Below are positions 9,801 through 23,800 of a stretch of DNA of 64,000 nt, piece after piece; within the stretch, counting starts at the first letter, position 1; the number at the start of each line of letters is the position of its first letter. The DNA is taken from positions 5,181,425 to 5,245,424 of the forward strand of contig NC_049988.1 of the NCBI RefSeq assembly GCF_000003815.2. The letters are read 5' to 3'. This DNA is from Branchiostoma floridae (taxonomy: Eukaryota > Chordata > Leptocardii > Amphioxiformes > Branchiostomatidae). A program made the position numbers and the translations under genes. The notes beneath the pieces are model-generated. The model did not search any database. It was not told the origin of the DNA and saw only the letters and a program-made list of their open reading frames with translations.

Positions 9801-12800
9801 GTTTCACATGATCCTAGGTGACATGACCGGTCTTTTCACTGGTCATGACCAAGAACATCATTATTCTACTGATGTTCCTGATATCGTTTGGGCCATAGCA
9901 AACAACAGTGTAAGGACACACTCACACCCACACACCTTCCCCAGGCAAACAAGAAATATAAAGCTGGAGAAACAGAAAACTTTTCAAAAACCATCCGAAT
10001 GGAAGGGACCTTATGTGCTGGTATTTTAGGTCATGTTGATATGTTGACGTTCTCTTGGAACAATGATGCGAGCTTGCGAAGAAAAGAATACGTTTGGCCA
10101 AAAAATTGCCTTTACTTTGACATCTAAGTTCTAAGTTAAGTTGTCTGCGAAGGTTGAACAAATGGTTGAGTATGGTATACCAAACCATAAATCCTCCCTT
10201 TGTTTTACTTTTACATATTCTTCTATGATGGTGGAATCGACCTTGGAACTCTTTAACAGTATACGTTTTCTATATTTTTATGCAACCTACGACTTATATT
10301 TTCTCGTTTTGCAGCTGCTTTCTATAATTCACAGCATGGTTATTTTTTTTAGAAATGACTAAAAATTGATGGGCTCGCAGATGCTATCTATATAATTTAA
10401 CCAACATGGCCTAACGTTAAGAAAAATCCCGCCACATTACGGATCACAAGCACTCCACATTCTGCGCATCTCAGGGACTAAAGACGTGAAATAAAAATAA
10501 TGCCAAGACTTAGCATGTGCCCAGTGCTTGTTCATAAGAACATAACAGCGATACATAAGAAAATAGCATTTTCACGCTTCTTTTATTGGAAAGGCTGTTC
10601 ACTCTTACCAAATATTTCAGAAGTTGAGTTTGTGTATCTATATATAGTGGGAACATGCCCAATTTGCCACTCACGGCGGCGTTTTGTATACCCGAACTCT
10701 TAGGGACGCGGAGAGGTAACGTTTTCTTTCAGAAGTTTAGGAGAACATATTCTAGGTAGCAAACCTCGTAAGAAATCGTGACAGAATTGCCGTAATATTT
10801 TGATTTATGCATTGGAATGATATATCATCACTGTGCCCTGGGCCCCGTGCGTACTTGAATTATAGACTGGGCAGCCTATATTTTTACTGACGAACGTACC
10901 TCTTGATTATTAGGACCCACTGCTAAGTACTAATGCATCTCCATCTAGTTGAGTTGCTGTTTCCGTCAAACCATTTTCCACAGAAGAAGAGGAGTGATGC
11001 AGAGTTAATAGGGAAGGTTGGACTGTATGCTTGTACTGCGAATCCTCTTACATACATCCGACGGCAACACAAAAATCGCTTTACATTTATCAATTTTAAC
11101 AAGGTATGTTGTTAATAAACAACACCGTAGAAAATTCGAAAAGTTTCACAACTCGAGCGAAAGAAATGTGTATGAGGATAGATCAATAAGTCCTCGGCCT
11201 CACCAAGAAATGATAAGCACAACTCAAATTTCGAGGCACATCCTCGTAGTATGAAGCCTTTTATCAATATACGCCAAATTTCAAATCATTGCAGACATTA
11301 CTTTCCAGGTAACGTATTTTTGAAAATCAGTAGGAAAGTGGCGAGAAAAACAAAGGTGAATTGTGATCAGACACAATATAGATCAAGTCACCCATGCCGT
11401 AAATTCTTTATCACTACCAAAAGACATCGTCAAAATGTTTGATAATAATTCTCTTCCTATTTCAAGCAGAAAGAAATGTGTATCTGACTTTTAGCAGATC
11501 AAGTTGACGCGCTCAATTGGTCGCAGTTCAATTGTTAACGTTTTTTTCTCCCTTAACCTTATGTGAAAGAGAGAGCTAGTGTGTATTTATGCAGGTGTGT
11601 GTGTGTGTGTGTAGGAGTGCGTGTGTGAGTGCTTGTGAGAGAGAGCGAGCTAATGTGTATGTATGCAGGTGTGTGTGTGTGTGTAGGTGCACGTGTGTGA
11701 GTGCTTGTGTATGTGTGTGAGAGAGGGAGAGAGCTAATGTGTCTGTATACAGGTGTGTGTGTGTGTAGGAGTACGTGTGTGAGTGCTTGTGTGTGTGTGA
11801 GAGAGAGCTAATGTGTCTGTATACAGGTGTGTGTGTGTAGGAGTACGTGTGTGAGTGCTTGTGTGTGTGATAGAGAGAGCTAATGTGTCTGTATACAGGT
11901 GTGTGTGTGTAGGAGTACGTGTGTGAGTGCTTGTGTGTGTGTGAGAGAGAGAGCTAATGTGTCTGTATACAGGTGTGTGTGTGTAGGAGTACGTGTGTGA
12001 GTGCTTGTGTGTGTGTGAGAGAGAGCTAATGTGTCTGTATACAGGTATGTGTGTGTAGGAGTACGTGTGTGAGTGCTTGTGTGTGTGATAGAGAGAGCTA
12101 ATGTGTCTGTATACAGGTGTGTGTGTGTGTAGGAGTACGTGTGTGATCGAGTGCCTGTGTGTGTGAGAGAGAGCTAATGTGTCTGTATACAGGTATGTGT
12201 GTGTAGGAGTACGTGTGTGAGTGCAGGTGTGTGTGTGTGAGAGAGCTAGTGTGTATGTATGCAGGTGTGTGTGTGTGTAGGAGTACGTGTGTGAGAGAGA
12301 GAGAGAGCTAATGTGTATGTTTACAGGTGTGTGTGTGTATGAGTACGTGTGTGAGTGCTTGTGTGTGAGAGAGAGCTAGTGTGTATGTATGCAGGTGTGT
12401 TTGTGTGTAGGTGTACGTATACGTATACGCGCCGCGTGCCTGCAAAGCTGGTGTGTTACGCCGAACGGCGGTTATACCGGCTATATAGATACAGACACGA
12501 ATGATGAGCATGTTTGTGAATGTGTACTTGTGTTATATGCATGTGCGTATATGCGTTCGATTATGTCTATTTGTGTGAGAGTTACACCTTGCGCAACCGT
12601 ACGAGTGACGTGCGTTGAAACATGCACCCTCCCTGCTTTTGCCATTCCTTCCCCATGTTTTCAGAAAAACGTGGCGGACGTGCCCTCCAAACAAAAAGAA
12701 CCGCATGGACATCTAACACGTACGGGTTGTGCCCTTAGCTTTAGGGGTGATTTACACGGCTCGTGTCTTTTCCTGTCTGCCTGTCTTATTACCTGGTCTT

Positions 12801-12935
12801 CTGGGATTTCACCACCAGAGCCTTTAAGCTGTCCTTTACATTTTTCGCCGCCAGAGGACAATATAGGCAACTGGCGGCCTACGCTATTAAACTGGGCGGG
12901 CGGGCTAGCTACTCTCCCAGCACCGCAGAGACAGC

Positions 12936-12998
<63 letters not shown>

Positions 12999-13721
12999 CA
13001 GAGAGAGAGACAGAGTCTCAGAGCTCTTCACACAACAGTTTCTTGACAAGTCCCATCAAACAATGGCGACAGTGTTGACCAATGTTTATCCCCGTACCAC
13101 GCACTTGTCACAGCGTGTAACAGTGCAGGCCGTGCGGCTGGCAGGGTTACCATCGCTGACATCTGCCATCGGGTAAATGTTATGGCAGCTCCATTATTCT
13201 CTATAGCTAAGGGCACAACGTGCAGGCAAAACTTTGTGTGCCGTGCATTGACGTACTCCCTCCCTGCTCTTGCCAGTTGTTCCCCACGTTTTCAGAAATA
13301 CGTGGCGGACTTAGCCTCCCAAATTAACGTACTGACAAATGGAACATACGGAGGGCTGTGTCCTTAGCTTAAAACACATGGCTGTTTTTATGATGACCAC
13401 CTGGGCCTCTAAAAAAAGAACAGCCCAGACCTACTGGTCGGTCCAGTTCAAAGGAAGGACATCGGCTGATTGATTTACATTAAGATGTATGGAGCGACCA
13501 GGAACAAAGTTCAACAATAACGGAAGGTGCATATTCCATTTTTAGGTTTTATGCTGTTGTGTTTTTTCCACACATATACGCAGACACACGCGCGCGCATA
13601 CACGCACACGCACCCCCCCCCACACACACACACGAACTCACCTTGTACCTCACTGACTTCCTGACTTCACACTGACTTACTGACTTCACACTGATTTACT
13701 TCACACGCACATACAAATACG

Positions 13722-13776
<55 letters not shown>

Positions 13777-13921
13777 ACACACACACGCGCACGCACACAC
13801 ACACACACGCACACACACACACGCACACACGCACACACACGCACACACACACACACACAAACTCACCTTTTACCTCACACGCACACACACATACGCACGC
13901 GCGCGCGCGCGCACACACATA

Positions 13922-13955
<34 letters not shown>

Positions 13956-16900
13956 GCGCATTGTCTGTGTGCTGACACGCTTTTAATTAGTGAATTCTGA
14001 TTCCTATTTGTACAAGGCATGGTGAACGTTTCTGGGCGGAGTCTCTACCAGACTAACTACACTGGCTGTAGGGATAATTAGCCTAGGAGAGTAAGGCCTC
14101 CTTCATTGTCCTGGAGGGGAAATATAACCTTAACCTCACTCTCCTGGCCATTTATTCCTTTTAGGATGTTCTTTCAATGCCACAATTTTACGACATGTAT
14201 CCCCGTAGGAAGGACTGGTGGAGACCTGGACTTAGTAATGTAAGTAAGCACACAACGCCTCTGCGTTCTTGTTGAAAGGGTATGAACTCTGAAGGTATGT
14301 AAACATTTCCTCGTGACTCAAGGGAAATGTCAAAATCATTCTTCTCCAGTCGAGCATGGCGACTTGGATGTGTACAAACACATCATTGGAATCTTTGGCA
14401 TTACCAGCGTACATATGGCGTGTGTAACACACGTCACGATGTCGGTATGTAAAGTCACTGCAGTAAATCTTAGTATTGTGATACTGACGTGCAACACAAT
14501 GTCGTCTGATCCAGCAAAGGCCCACGGCCAGGGTAGGATGACCAAAGTCAAGCAATGTCAAAGTCAATAGTTGCCTCGGGTACAATGTAAGCCAGAATGA
14601 TGTACATCATGCCGGGCATGAAGTAAATCAATCTCATACAGCACATGTAGATTTTAGGGTATACAATATTGTAAGAAGACTTAATGTGTTATGCCAGTTA
14701 ATGCATCACACCTAACGTCTACTTGTCACAACTTTGTACAAAAAATAATTCACCTTTTTGATATACTGTAGATGCAGAAATGTTCGCGGTGGTTTTATGT
14801 TCGTAGTTTTCTCGAGGCAGTTTTACCGCAAAATTAAAACCGCTGTGAATATTTTCCATTTCAGTATGTGACTACCGCGAACTTAAAACCACCGCGAACA
14901 CTCCACTTTCCCGCTAAAGCGAAATTAAATCCCAGCGAACTTAAATGCATTTACAGTATTTCTCCACAAATATTGCAAATATGTCATCATTCGCATAGAT
15001 GTAGACAGGCACCTTGAACACAGAACACAAACTTAAGGTAATACTATTTCATGAGTAGACAATTCTTATAGCGTACAAATAGGCACACATTGCAGGGTGT
15101 TAAAATCTAACTTTAAATCCATGGTACTGATATACTTATATACCTTGTAGTTACCTTTGCCAAGAAGATAATGATTTTGTTTCGCGATATGTGCGTGTTT
15201 CATGCTAGACAGGGATATGTGGAGATACTGGTGACACCTCTCAGAGGATGAACTGACCTGAACTGAACCATTCACCTGTGTTCACCTGTGTTCCTCTGTC
15301 GACACGAAAGCGAAAAAAAGTAGATTCATAATTGCAACAAGATAAAATTACTTAGCGAAGGCATGGGCTCGTGTAATTCTGGTTACTATATTAAATCATA
15401 GTGATTATTGAATTTTGTGATACCTCACGAAGCCTTTGCACTTTTGTTGTGTCAATAAAGTTCGACGTTCGGCCGCTGTTACTTTACTTATCATGCCGAT
15501 TCACGGCTAAACTATGGTTGGTCATCTATAGGTAACATTGACTTGGAATGTTTAGAGGAGCATTTCAATCCAGAAGTGGGTATCATAATTCCTCAGATAA
15601 TAGACAGTTATGCTCGAATCAATTTGTTTGGCCACATCTACCATTATTTGAAGCGAACGAGTTCTTGTGTTCCCCTCGGGACTAGGAGTGGGTACGGTTT
15701 TTCTTGTTGGACCGGTCCGAAAAAACCGGACCTGAAAAATTAGGTGAACCGGATGTTGGACCGATTGAAAAATGAACAGATTATATTATCAGAAATCCAC
15801 ACGTTTTGGAGCCTACCGGTCGACGAAAATAACAAGAGCGAAGTAGAGAAGAGTCTATATTATTTTCTACCAAGTTTTACAGTCAATCGTACAGAGGCAG
15901 TTAGCCTTGTAGGATTTTAAAACGCCAGTGGGAGTCGAATACGCCATAAAACAAACTTCTTTGTAGTGAAATGGACCATTGTTTTGAGTATCATACATTC
16001 ACAAATTTTCACATACTGAATCAGGTTCAGGACCTGGACCTGATCCTCTAGACCTGAACCGGACCTGCACCTGAATTTTCTGTACCGGTACCCACCCCTT
16101 CTCGGGACCCTTCCGATTGTGCACTGGTGGTCATGGAGGACGTGACTCTTACAATTGGAACAAGCACTGGTCGGTACTGGCATAGATTTCGATGCTATGG
16201 AGACGTTTTAGGATTACTGTCTTGAGTAGACTGACTGTGTGCGCACAAACGTCATCAAAACTGCCAGCCAACACGTTTTAATTGTCATTTGTTGGTCAGT
16301 CTGTAGTATTTTGTCTATGTATACAAAGAAGCCTTTTAGATAGAAAAGTAGCCCATAAATTGTGGCCAAATCTCTGTATTCCAAGGGTCTCTAGTCTTCA
16401 TAGTATTTGTGTACCTTCCTAAATGTTAGATAGTTACTCAACTGCTGTTGTTAGCTTAGAGACCCTGCCGTTAGAGATAAATTGTGCTCGACATTGACCT
16501 ACTTTCAACTTCTTATATTTAAGTCCCCAAATGTCTATATCCCAAAAAGAGTCTTCAAACTTTTTGTCTCCCTAAATATGTGGTAGTCACCTAACTGCTT
16601 TGTCAAGCTTATCCCGACTACCGTTAGCGGGAAAGTATGACGAAAGTCGGCTATGCTGGCAAAATCATATATAGCGAAGTACATTAGAAGCCGGTCCGTA
16701 TGGGGGTACTTGGATTTAGAAAAGCATTATTGTCGAAAAGACAAATGAGGTANNNNNNNNNNNNNNNNNNNNNNNNNNNNNNNNNNNNNNNNNNNNNNNN
16801 NNNNNNNNNNNNNNNNNNNNNNNNNNNNNNNNNNNNNNNNNNNNNNNNNNNNNNNNNNNNNNNNNNNNNNNNNNNNNNNNNNNNNNNNNNNNNNNNNNNN

Positions 16901-17860
16901 NNNNNNNNNNNNNNNNNNNNNNNNNNNNNNNNNNNNNNNNNNNNNNNNNNNNNNNNNNNNNNNNNNNNNNNNNNNNNNNNNNNNNNNNNNNNNNNNNNNN
17001 NNNNNNNNNNNNNNNNNNNNNNNNNNNNNNNNNNNNNNNNNNNNNNNNNNNNNNNNNNNNNNNNNNNNNNNNNNNNNNNNNNNNNNNNNNNNNNNNNNNN
17101 NNNNNNNNNNNNNNNNNNNNNNNNNNNNNNNNNNNNNNNNNNNNNNNNNNNNNNNNNNNNNNNNNNNNNNNNNNNNNNNNNNNNNNNNNNNNNNNNNNNN
17201 NNNNNNNNNNNNNNNNNNNNNNNNNNNNNNNNNNNNNNNNNNNNNNNNNNNNNNNNNNNNNNNNNNNNNNNNNNNNNNNNNNNNNNNNNNNNNNNNNNNN
17301 NNNNNNNNNNNNNNNNNNNNNNNNNNNNNNNNNNNNNNNNNNNNNNNNNNNNNNNNNNNNNNNNNNNNNNNNNNNNNNNNNNNNNNNNNNNCACAAGCAA
17401 GGGTCAAAATTTGGAGGGTAATGTAGTTCACAAGCGTATCTATATTATCAGTTAAATGTAAGGCGCCTTTTGATTGGTCGCATCCTACATTGTGAAAGTT
17501 TGTTTAACCGGTACCCTTTCTAGTTTAAAGACATACTGTTCATCTTGTAAGTAGCGTTCTTTCTCAGTTTACAAAACATACTATACCACAGACTGTCTGT
17601 TTAACACTTATCTCACACCCTGTCAGCTTTGGGACATGTTGAACAGTACGTTTGACATGTTAGAAGGTGGCAAAACGTACCTCAACTGGTCTAAATAATC
17701 TATTTAGACATCTATGTGTTCTACGTGTCGTATATGCTGTATGTGTGTCTGAGTGTTGGTGTATGTGTGTGCGTGTGTTTGTATGTATGTGTGTATGTGT
17801 ACGCGTGTGTGCTTGTTTTCTACTGCGCGTTCGTGTTGTGTATGTGTGTATATATGAGTG

Positions 17861-17927
<67 letters not shown>

Positions 17928-20787
17928 ATATCTGTATGTGTATGTGTACCTGTGTGTACATGTAGCAAACGATTTCAATACATTAACCCTATTCAGACCT
18001 AGCATTTTTGGTATCAATCTGAGACGGGGATGGGACGGCTTTTTAGGCCAGTGTTTGAAACTCCTAAACCGCGTATTATATGACCACTAAATCTCACAAG
18101 AATGATGTAAACGCCAAACATGAGGATTGTAATAAATTTGACGTAAAATGAATTCATTATGATGTCATCGAGGTGATTCACGGTATTGGCTGGAACCATT
18201 ATAAAGGGTATTCCCAGAAAACTTCAAGGTTTGCAACATAAATGTAACAGCAAATGGACATAACAGAATAATAGTGCCTATTATGACTTTTGTTGTCAAT
18301 AGCAACATCAATGACATAAAGTAACGTCATACATATTTAAGATACCAGTTTGCGTCCGCCAATTTAGGTCTGCCAACTTGAATTTTCAAAAATACATTAT
18401 TTTTAGCAAACAATCGCAGAAGACAATAGACTAAAAACGTTCATTTAAACGTTGTTTGGTGAAGAAATAACAGGTAGTTACTAATTTTAAGGGATAATAA
18501 GATGTACTTTATCTAGTGAAATGATTCACTATGTTGAATGTTGGCCGATGACGATTAGCATAATGTATGCATCTTTGATTATGAAAAATAAACTTAATTA
18601 TATTAGATTTATTCATGTAATTGAAAGAACAGTAATGTAGCAAGAAAACCTGAAAAATATATTGAGTCAATTTTTGTCAACGACCGGGTGCCATGGCAAC
18701 ACGAAACAATGGAAAACTGTCCAAAATTGTTGACAACTACATTTCAGGAAAAATCACAAAACTTGGTGGCTCTACGTCGTTCAGGCAATATGCGACATAA
18801 AAAGACGCCTCAAAAGACGCCCCCGCCCTCCCCCGTCTAAATAGCACAGCTAAACATTACGCTTGTTAACTTAATTGGTAATCTTGATCACTCCACCGTG
18901 GTACTTAATTGCCTTCTTTTGGTGTTTTGTTACTCTGTGACTGGAGGGTAACATCCGTCTACAGAGTATTGCAATCCGTAATGTCTTCAATGTTCGCACC
19001 TATATCTCTATGTTCCGTTTGCCGCATTCGTGTTAGGTTTGTCTGTCTGGAATAATATTGTGTGCATAGATTCTGAGTTTTGTTCTGGATACAAAGATTT
19101 TGTTCTGGACTGACAAAAGTTATTTCTCGATGTGAAATTCGGTCTTTATTTTTGAATATGTTTTGAGTTTATCAAAACAGTTGGTTTTTTGCCGCCAGCC
19201 GGACAGGAACTTGTCTTTACGGTGGTCTTTGAACATGTTTCCAAAATAGTTGGCGCTAATGTTAGGGTTCAGCCAAATATTCTTTAGAGACGCTGATTTT
19301 GCTGTTGAAGCGTTCAGAATTGTGTTTTACCTTTGACAGTAATGGGTACGTTAGCTAGTTTTAGTACGGATTTTAAAAGGCGATGTGATGTGTTCTGTAT
19401 GCGATATAAATACAATGTCACACACCACAGAAAACAACACAACCGACAGAGAAACCATAATTACGTCACAGAGTACGTTACCTACAGTCACTTGTTTCTT
19501 TGTGGAACGTTTGTGGGGTTGGCGAAATTTAGCTGCACAACACGTCAAAAACAACACAGTACAACGGAACATGCACACGGCATACACACACAGACACACA
19601 GAGACATGAATACATACGCCACCCACAAATACACACAAGCAACGTTGAACCACATGTAAACACATATTATGTCAAACTGCTCTTTCTACGATCAAGAAAG
19701 AAAAGAGCTGTTTGAAGAGGCCACCAAATTCCACCCAGACCGAAGTTCCTCACATTCACTGACAAAAAGAAAACAGTTTCCTTCTTCATCACAAAACCCA
19801 CACATAGATCNNNNNNNNNNNNNNNNNNNNNNNNNNNNNNNNNNNNNNNNNNNNNNNNNNNNNNNNNNNNNNNNNNNNNNNNNNNNNNNNNNNNNNNNNN
19901 NNNNNNNNNNTTCTGGAGTGGAATTCTGGAGTGGAATGCCCCTTCAAAGACATTCTAAATTTATAAAATAGAGTGACATCTTTCATTGAGGGGGTGGGGG
20001 TGGTTTCTTGTGTACAATGTCTCCTTCACTCAGATCAGGATTTCTATGCGCGAGAAGTGAACGAAGCAGTGTGAATCAGAGCCCACCGTCCCACCTTGGG
20101 GATGGGGTGCAACATAGACTTTCTAATACTTATGACCCCCCTCCTGCAAAAGTAGTGTGCTTTTAACGTCACTGCTGGAGATAGAGGGGCCATTCATTCT
20201 GTGAAAAAGGTCGACGGAGTCGTCCGAAAATAATTCCGTATTTCTAATTTGGATGTGTCCCGTTTTGTGTGTTACATTTGAACCCTAGCGTACTCATTAA
20301 TGTAGGTCACAAGCAAAGTCACAAGCAAGGTCAAAATTTGGAGGGTAATGTAGGTCACAAGCGTATCTATATTATCAGTTAAATGTAAGGCGCCTTTTGA
20401 TTGGTCGCATCCTACAATGTGAAAGTTTGTTTAACCGGTACCCTTTCTAGTTTAAAGACATACTGTTCATCTTGTAAGTAGCGTTCCTTCTCAGTTTACA
20501 AAACATACTGTACCACAGACTGTCTGTTTAACACTTATCTCGCACCCTGTCAGCTTCGGGACATGTTGAACAGTACGTTTGACATGTTAGAAGGCGGCAA
20601 AACGTACCTCAACTGGTCTAGATAATCTATTTAGACATCTATGTGTTCTACGTGTCGTATATGCTGTATGTGTGTCTGAGTGTTGGTGTATGTGTGTGCG
20701 TGTGTTTGTATGTATGTGTGTATGTGTACGCGTGTGTGCTTGTTTTCTACTGCGCGTTCGTGTTGTGTATGTGTGTATATATGAGTG

Positions 20788-20854
<67 letters not shown>

Positions 20855-23800
20855 ATATCTGTATGTGTATGTGTACCTGTGTGTACATGTAGCAAACGAT
20901 TTCAATACATTAACCCTATTCAGACCTAGCATTTTTGGTATCAATCTGAGACGGGGATGGGACGGCTTTTGAGGCCAGTGTTTGAAACTCCTAAACCGCG
21001 TATTATATGACCACTAAATCTCACAAGAATGATGTAAACGCCAAAATGAGGATTGTAATAAATTTGACGTAAAATGAATTCATTATGATGTCATCGAGGT
21101 GATTGTATTGGCTGGAACCATTATAAAGGGTATTCCCAGAAAACTGCAAGGTTTGCAACATAAATGTAACAGCAAATGGACATAACAGAATAATAGTGCC
21201 TATTATGACTTTTGTTGTCAATAGCAACATCAATGACATAAAGTAACGTCATACATATTTAAGATACCAGTTTGCGTCCGCCAATTTAGGTCTGCCAACT
21301 TGAATTTTCAAAAATACATTATTTTTAGCAAACAATCGCAGAAGACAATAGACTAAAAACGTTCATTTAAACGTTGTTTGGTGAAGAAATAACAGGTAGT
21401 TACTAATTTTAAGGGATAATAAGATGTACTTTATCTAATGAAATGATTCACTATGTTGAATGTTGGCCGATGACGATTAGCATAATGTATGCATCTTTGA
21501 TTATGAAAAATAAACTTAATTATATTAGATTTATTCATGTAATTGAAAGAACAGTAATGTAGCAAGAAAACCTGAAAACTATATTGAGTCAATTTTTGTC
21601 AATGACCGGGTGCCATGGCAACACGAAACAATGGAAAACTGTCCAAAATTGTTGACAACTACATTTCAGGAAAAGTCACAAAACTTGGTGGCTCTACGTC
21701 GTTCAGGCAATATGCGACATAAAAAGACGCCTCAAAAGACGCCCCCGCCCTCCCCCGTCTAAATAGCACAGCTAAACATTACGCTTGTTAACTTAATTGG
21801 TAATCTTGATCACTCCATCGTGGTACNNNNNNNNNNNNNNNNNNNNNNNNNNNNNNNNNNNNNNNNNNNNNNNNNNNNNNNNNNNNNNNNNNNNNNNNNN
21901 NNNNNNNNNNNNNNNNNNNNNNNNNNNNNNNNNNNNNNNNNNNNNNNNNNNNNNNNNNNNNNNNNNNNNNNNNNNNNNNNNNNNNNNNNNNNNNNNNNNN
22001 NNNNNNNNNNNNNNNNNNNNNNNNNNNNNNNNNNNNNNNNNNNNNNNNNNNNNNNNNNNNNNNNNNNNNNNNNNNNNNNNNNNNNNNNNNNNNNNNNNNN
22101 NNNNNNNNNNNNNNNNNNNNNNNNNNNNNNNNNNNNNNNNNNNNNNNNNNNNNNNNNNNNNNNNNNNNNNNNNNNNNNNNNNNNNNNNNNNNNNNNNNNN
22201 NNNNNNNNNNNNNNNNNNNNNNNNNNNNNNNNNNNNNNNNNNNNNNNNNNNNNNNNNNNNNNNNNNNNNNNNNNNNNNNNNNNNNNNNNNNNNNNNNNNN
22301 NNNNNNNNNNNNNNNNNNNNNNNNNNNNNNNNNNNNNNNNNNNNNNNNNNNNNNNNNNNNNNNNNNNNNNNNNNNNNNNNNNNNNNNNNNNNNNNNNNNN
22401 NNNNNNNNNNNNNNNNNNNNNNNNNNNNNNNNNNNNNNNNNNNNNNNNNNNNNNNNNNNNNNNNNNNNNNNNNNNNNNNNNNNNNNNNNNNNNNNNNNNN
22501 NNNNNNNNNNNNNNNNNNNNNNNNNNNNNNNNNNNNNNNNNNNNNNNNNNNNNNNNNNNNNNNNNNNNNNNNNNNNNNNNNNNNNNNNNNNNNNNNNNNN
22601 NNNNNNNNNNNNNNNNNNNNNNNNNNNACATTCACTGACAAAAAGAAAACACGTTTTCCTCTCTTACATCACAAAAACCACACATAATAGAAAAGGTTTT
22701 GTCTTTCACTGTCTTAAAAAAAAGAGTCAACCCAATAGCCCAGGATCTACTGTTATCTTCAAAGTACTAGCTTTAGTCTAGAGTAGACACTTGTGATATT
22801 GTTTTTACACTGTTTGAATCTCTTATTATGTTACCTCTAATTAGCCCACGGGCAAGAATTTGCAATAAACTTTACACGAAACTGTAATGTAAAATGTACA
22901 ATGTCTCACAGAACCCCCTTCCTTGTGTTGGCCTACTGTATACGATGGTAGCAAACCGAGACCACTTGACCTCAGAATGATGACAAACTCCACGCACAGC
23001 TGCGGAGTCGCGTAAAGGTAACGGGACTCGACTAACCCCTTCTCAAAAACATGCCTGCTCATACAGAGCATACACAGAACCTCTAATGACATGTTTATCG
23101 CCTGAAGACTTCCCCAAAGCTTTCAAGGCTCTGCTCATAGGAGACAGCCACAGAGAGTTATTTTCGAAGCGGAGGTTGTATTTGACGTGTTTTAGGCGTT
23201 TTTGTGGTCAAAAAGCAACTGAAGTAGAACCCCTGCTTGAAGAATTTAGACAGCCTCAGATTCAGCATTCTAACGGCCGATGAGTGACAACCAAAACATA
23301 GCAACACCACCGCTGTCAGTATCCTCATCGCTCTTGTTTGACATCCGCATGTTCGTGTCTGGTTTCCAGTCTATTTATAGATTCAGAAGTAACCCAACCT
23401 ATTGTAGGGACGGAGTATCTAGAGGAAAAGAGTCAGCTATTGAATTTAAGAGAACAAATAGCGCATATAATATCAAGTCCCCTCGCTATGGGCATGTAAG
23501 AGGCAGCACGATAGCCCATTCACGGCTTTCCACGGGCGCCTGGCGCCGAAATATCTTGAAAATCTCTCTTTCACATGAGCTGCGCTGCGCAGTTCTTACC
23601 TCTGCATGCAGGGCTCGAAATACCACCTGCATATGTAGGTTAGTGAAGGTAAGATTGAAGCTGTGCAGGTATTTCTGGTGTCTACCTGCACCTAACCTGC
23701 ACTGGTCCATGTACTGGGTTTTATATATAAATGTCATATGATGTGTGTATGTATATGTGGATTGTTATTAGCTGCATTGACTGTTACCGCCTATAAAGGA

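Noticed and set aside
12389-13176. 229- and 137-codon frames with Arg-Glu runs
   Set aside because: They run through a GA repeat, a MITE and a minisatellite edge and do not resemble a protein.
13667-14020. Cys-Val and His-Thr repeat frames over CA/TG arrays, also at 6462-6887, 17660-18002, 20587-20972 and 42338-42932
   Set aside because: Dinucleotide repeats give open frames by composition. Only the non-repeat part at 6509-6625 is a real exon.
16684-17455. Frames of 226-251 codons around 16753-17391
   Set aside because: They consist almost entirely of unknown bases.
21793-22687. Frames of 272-296 codons around 21827-22627
   Set aside because: They consist almost entirely of unknown bases.
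23280-23741. 153-codon frame
   Set aside because: Its second half is the MITE at 23609-23948, and its first half has no family resemblance.
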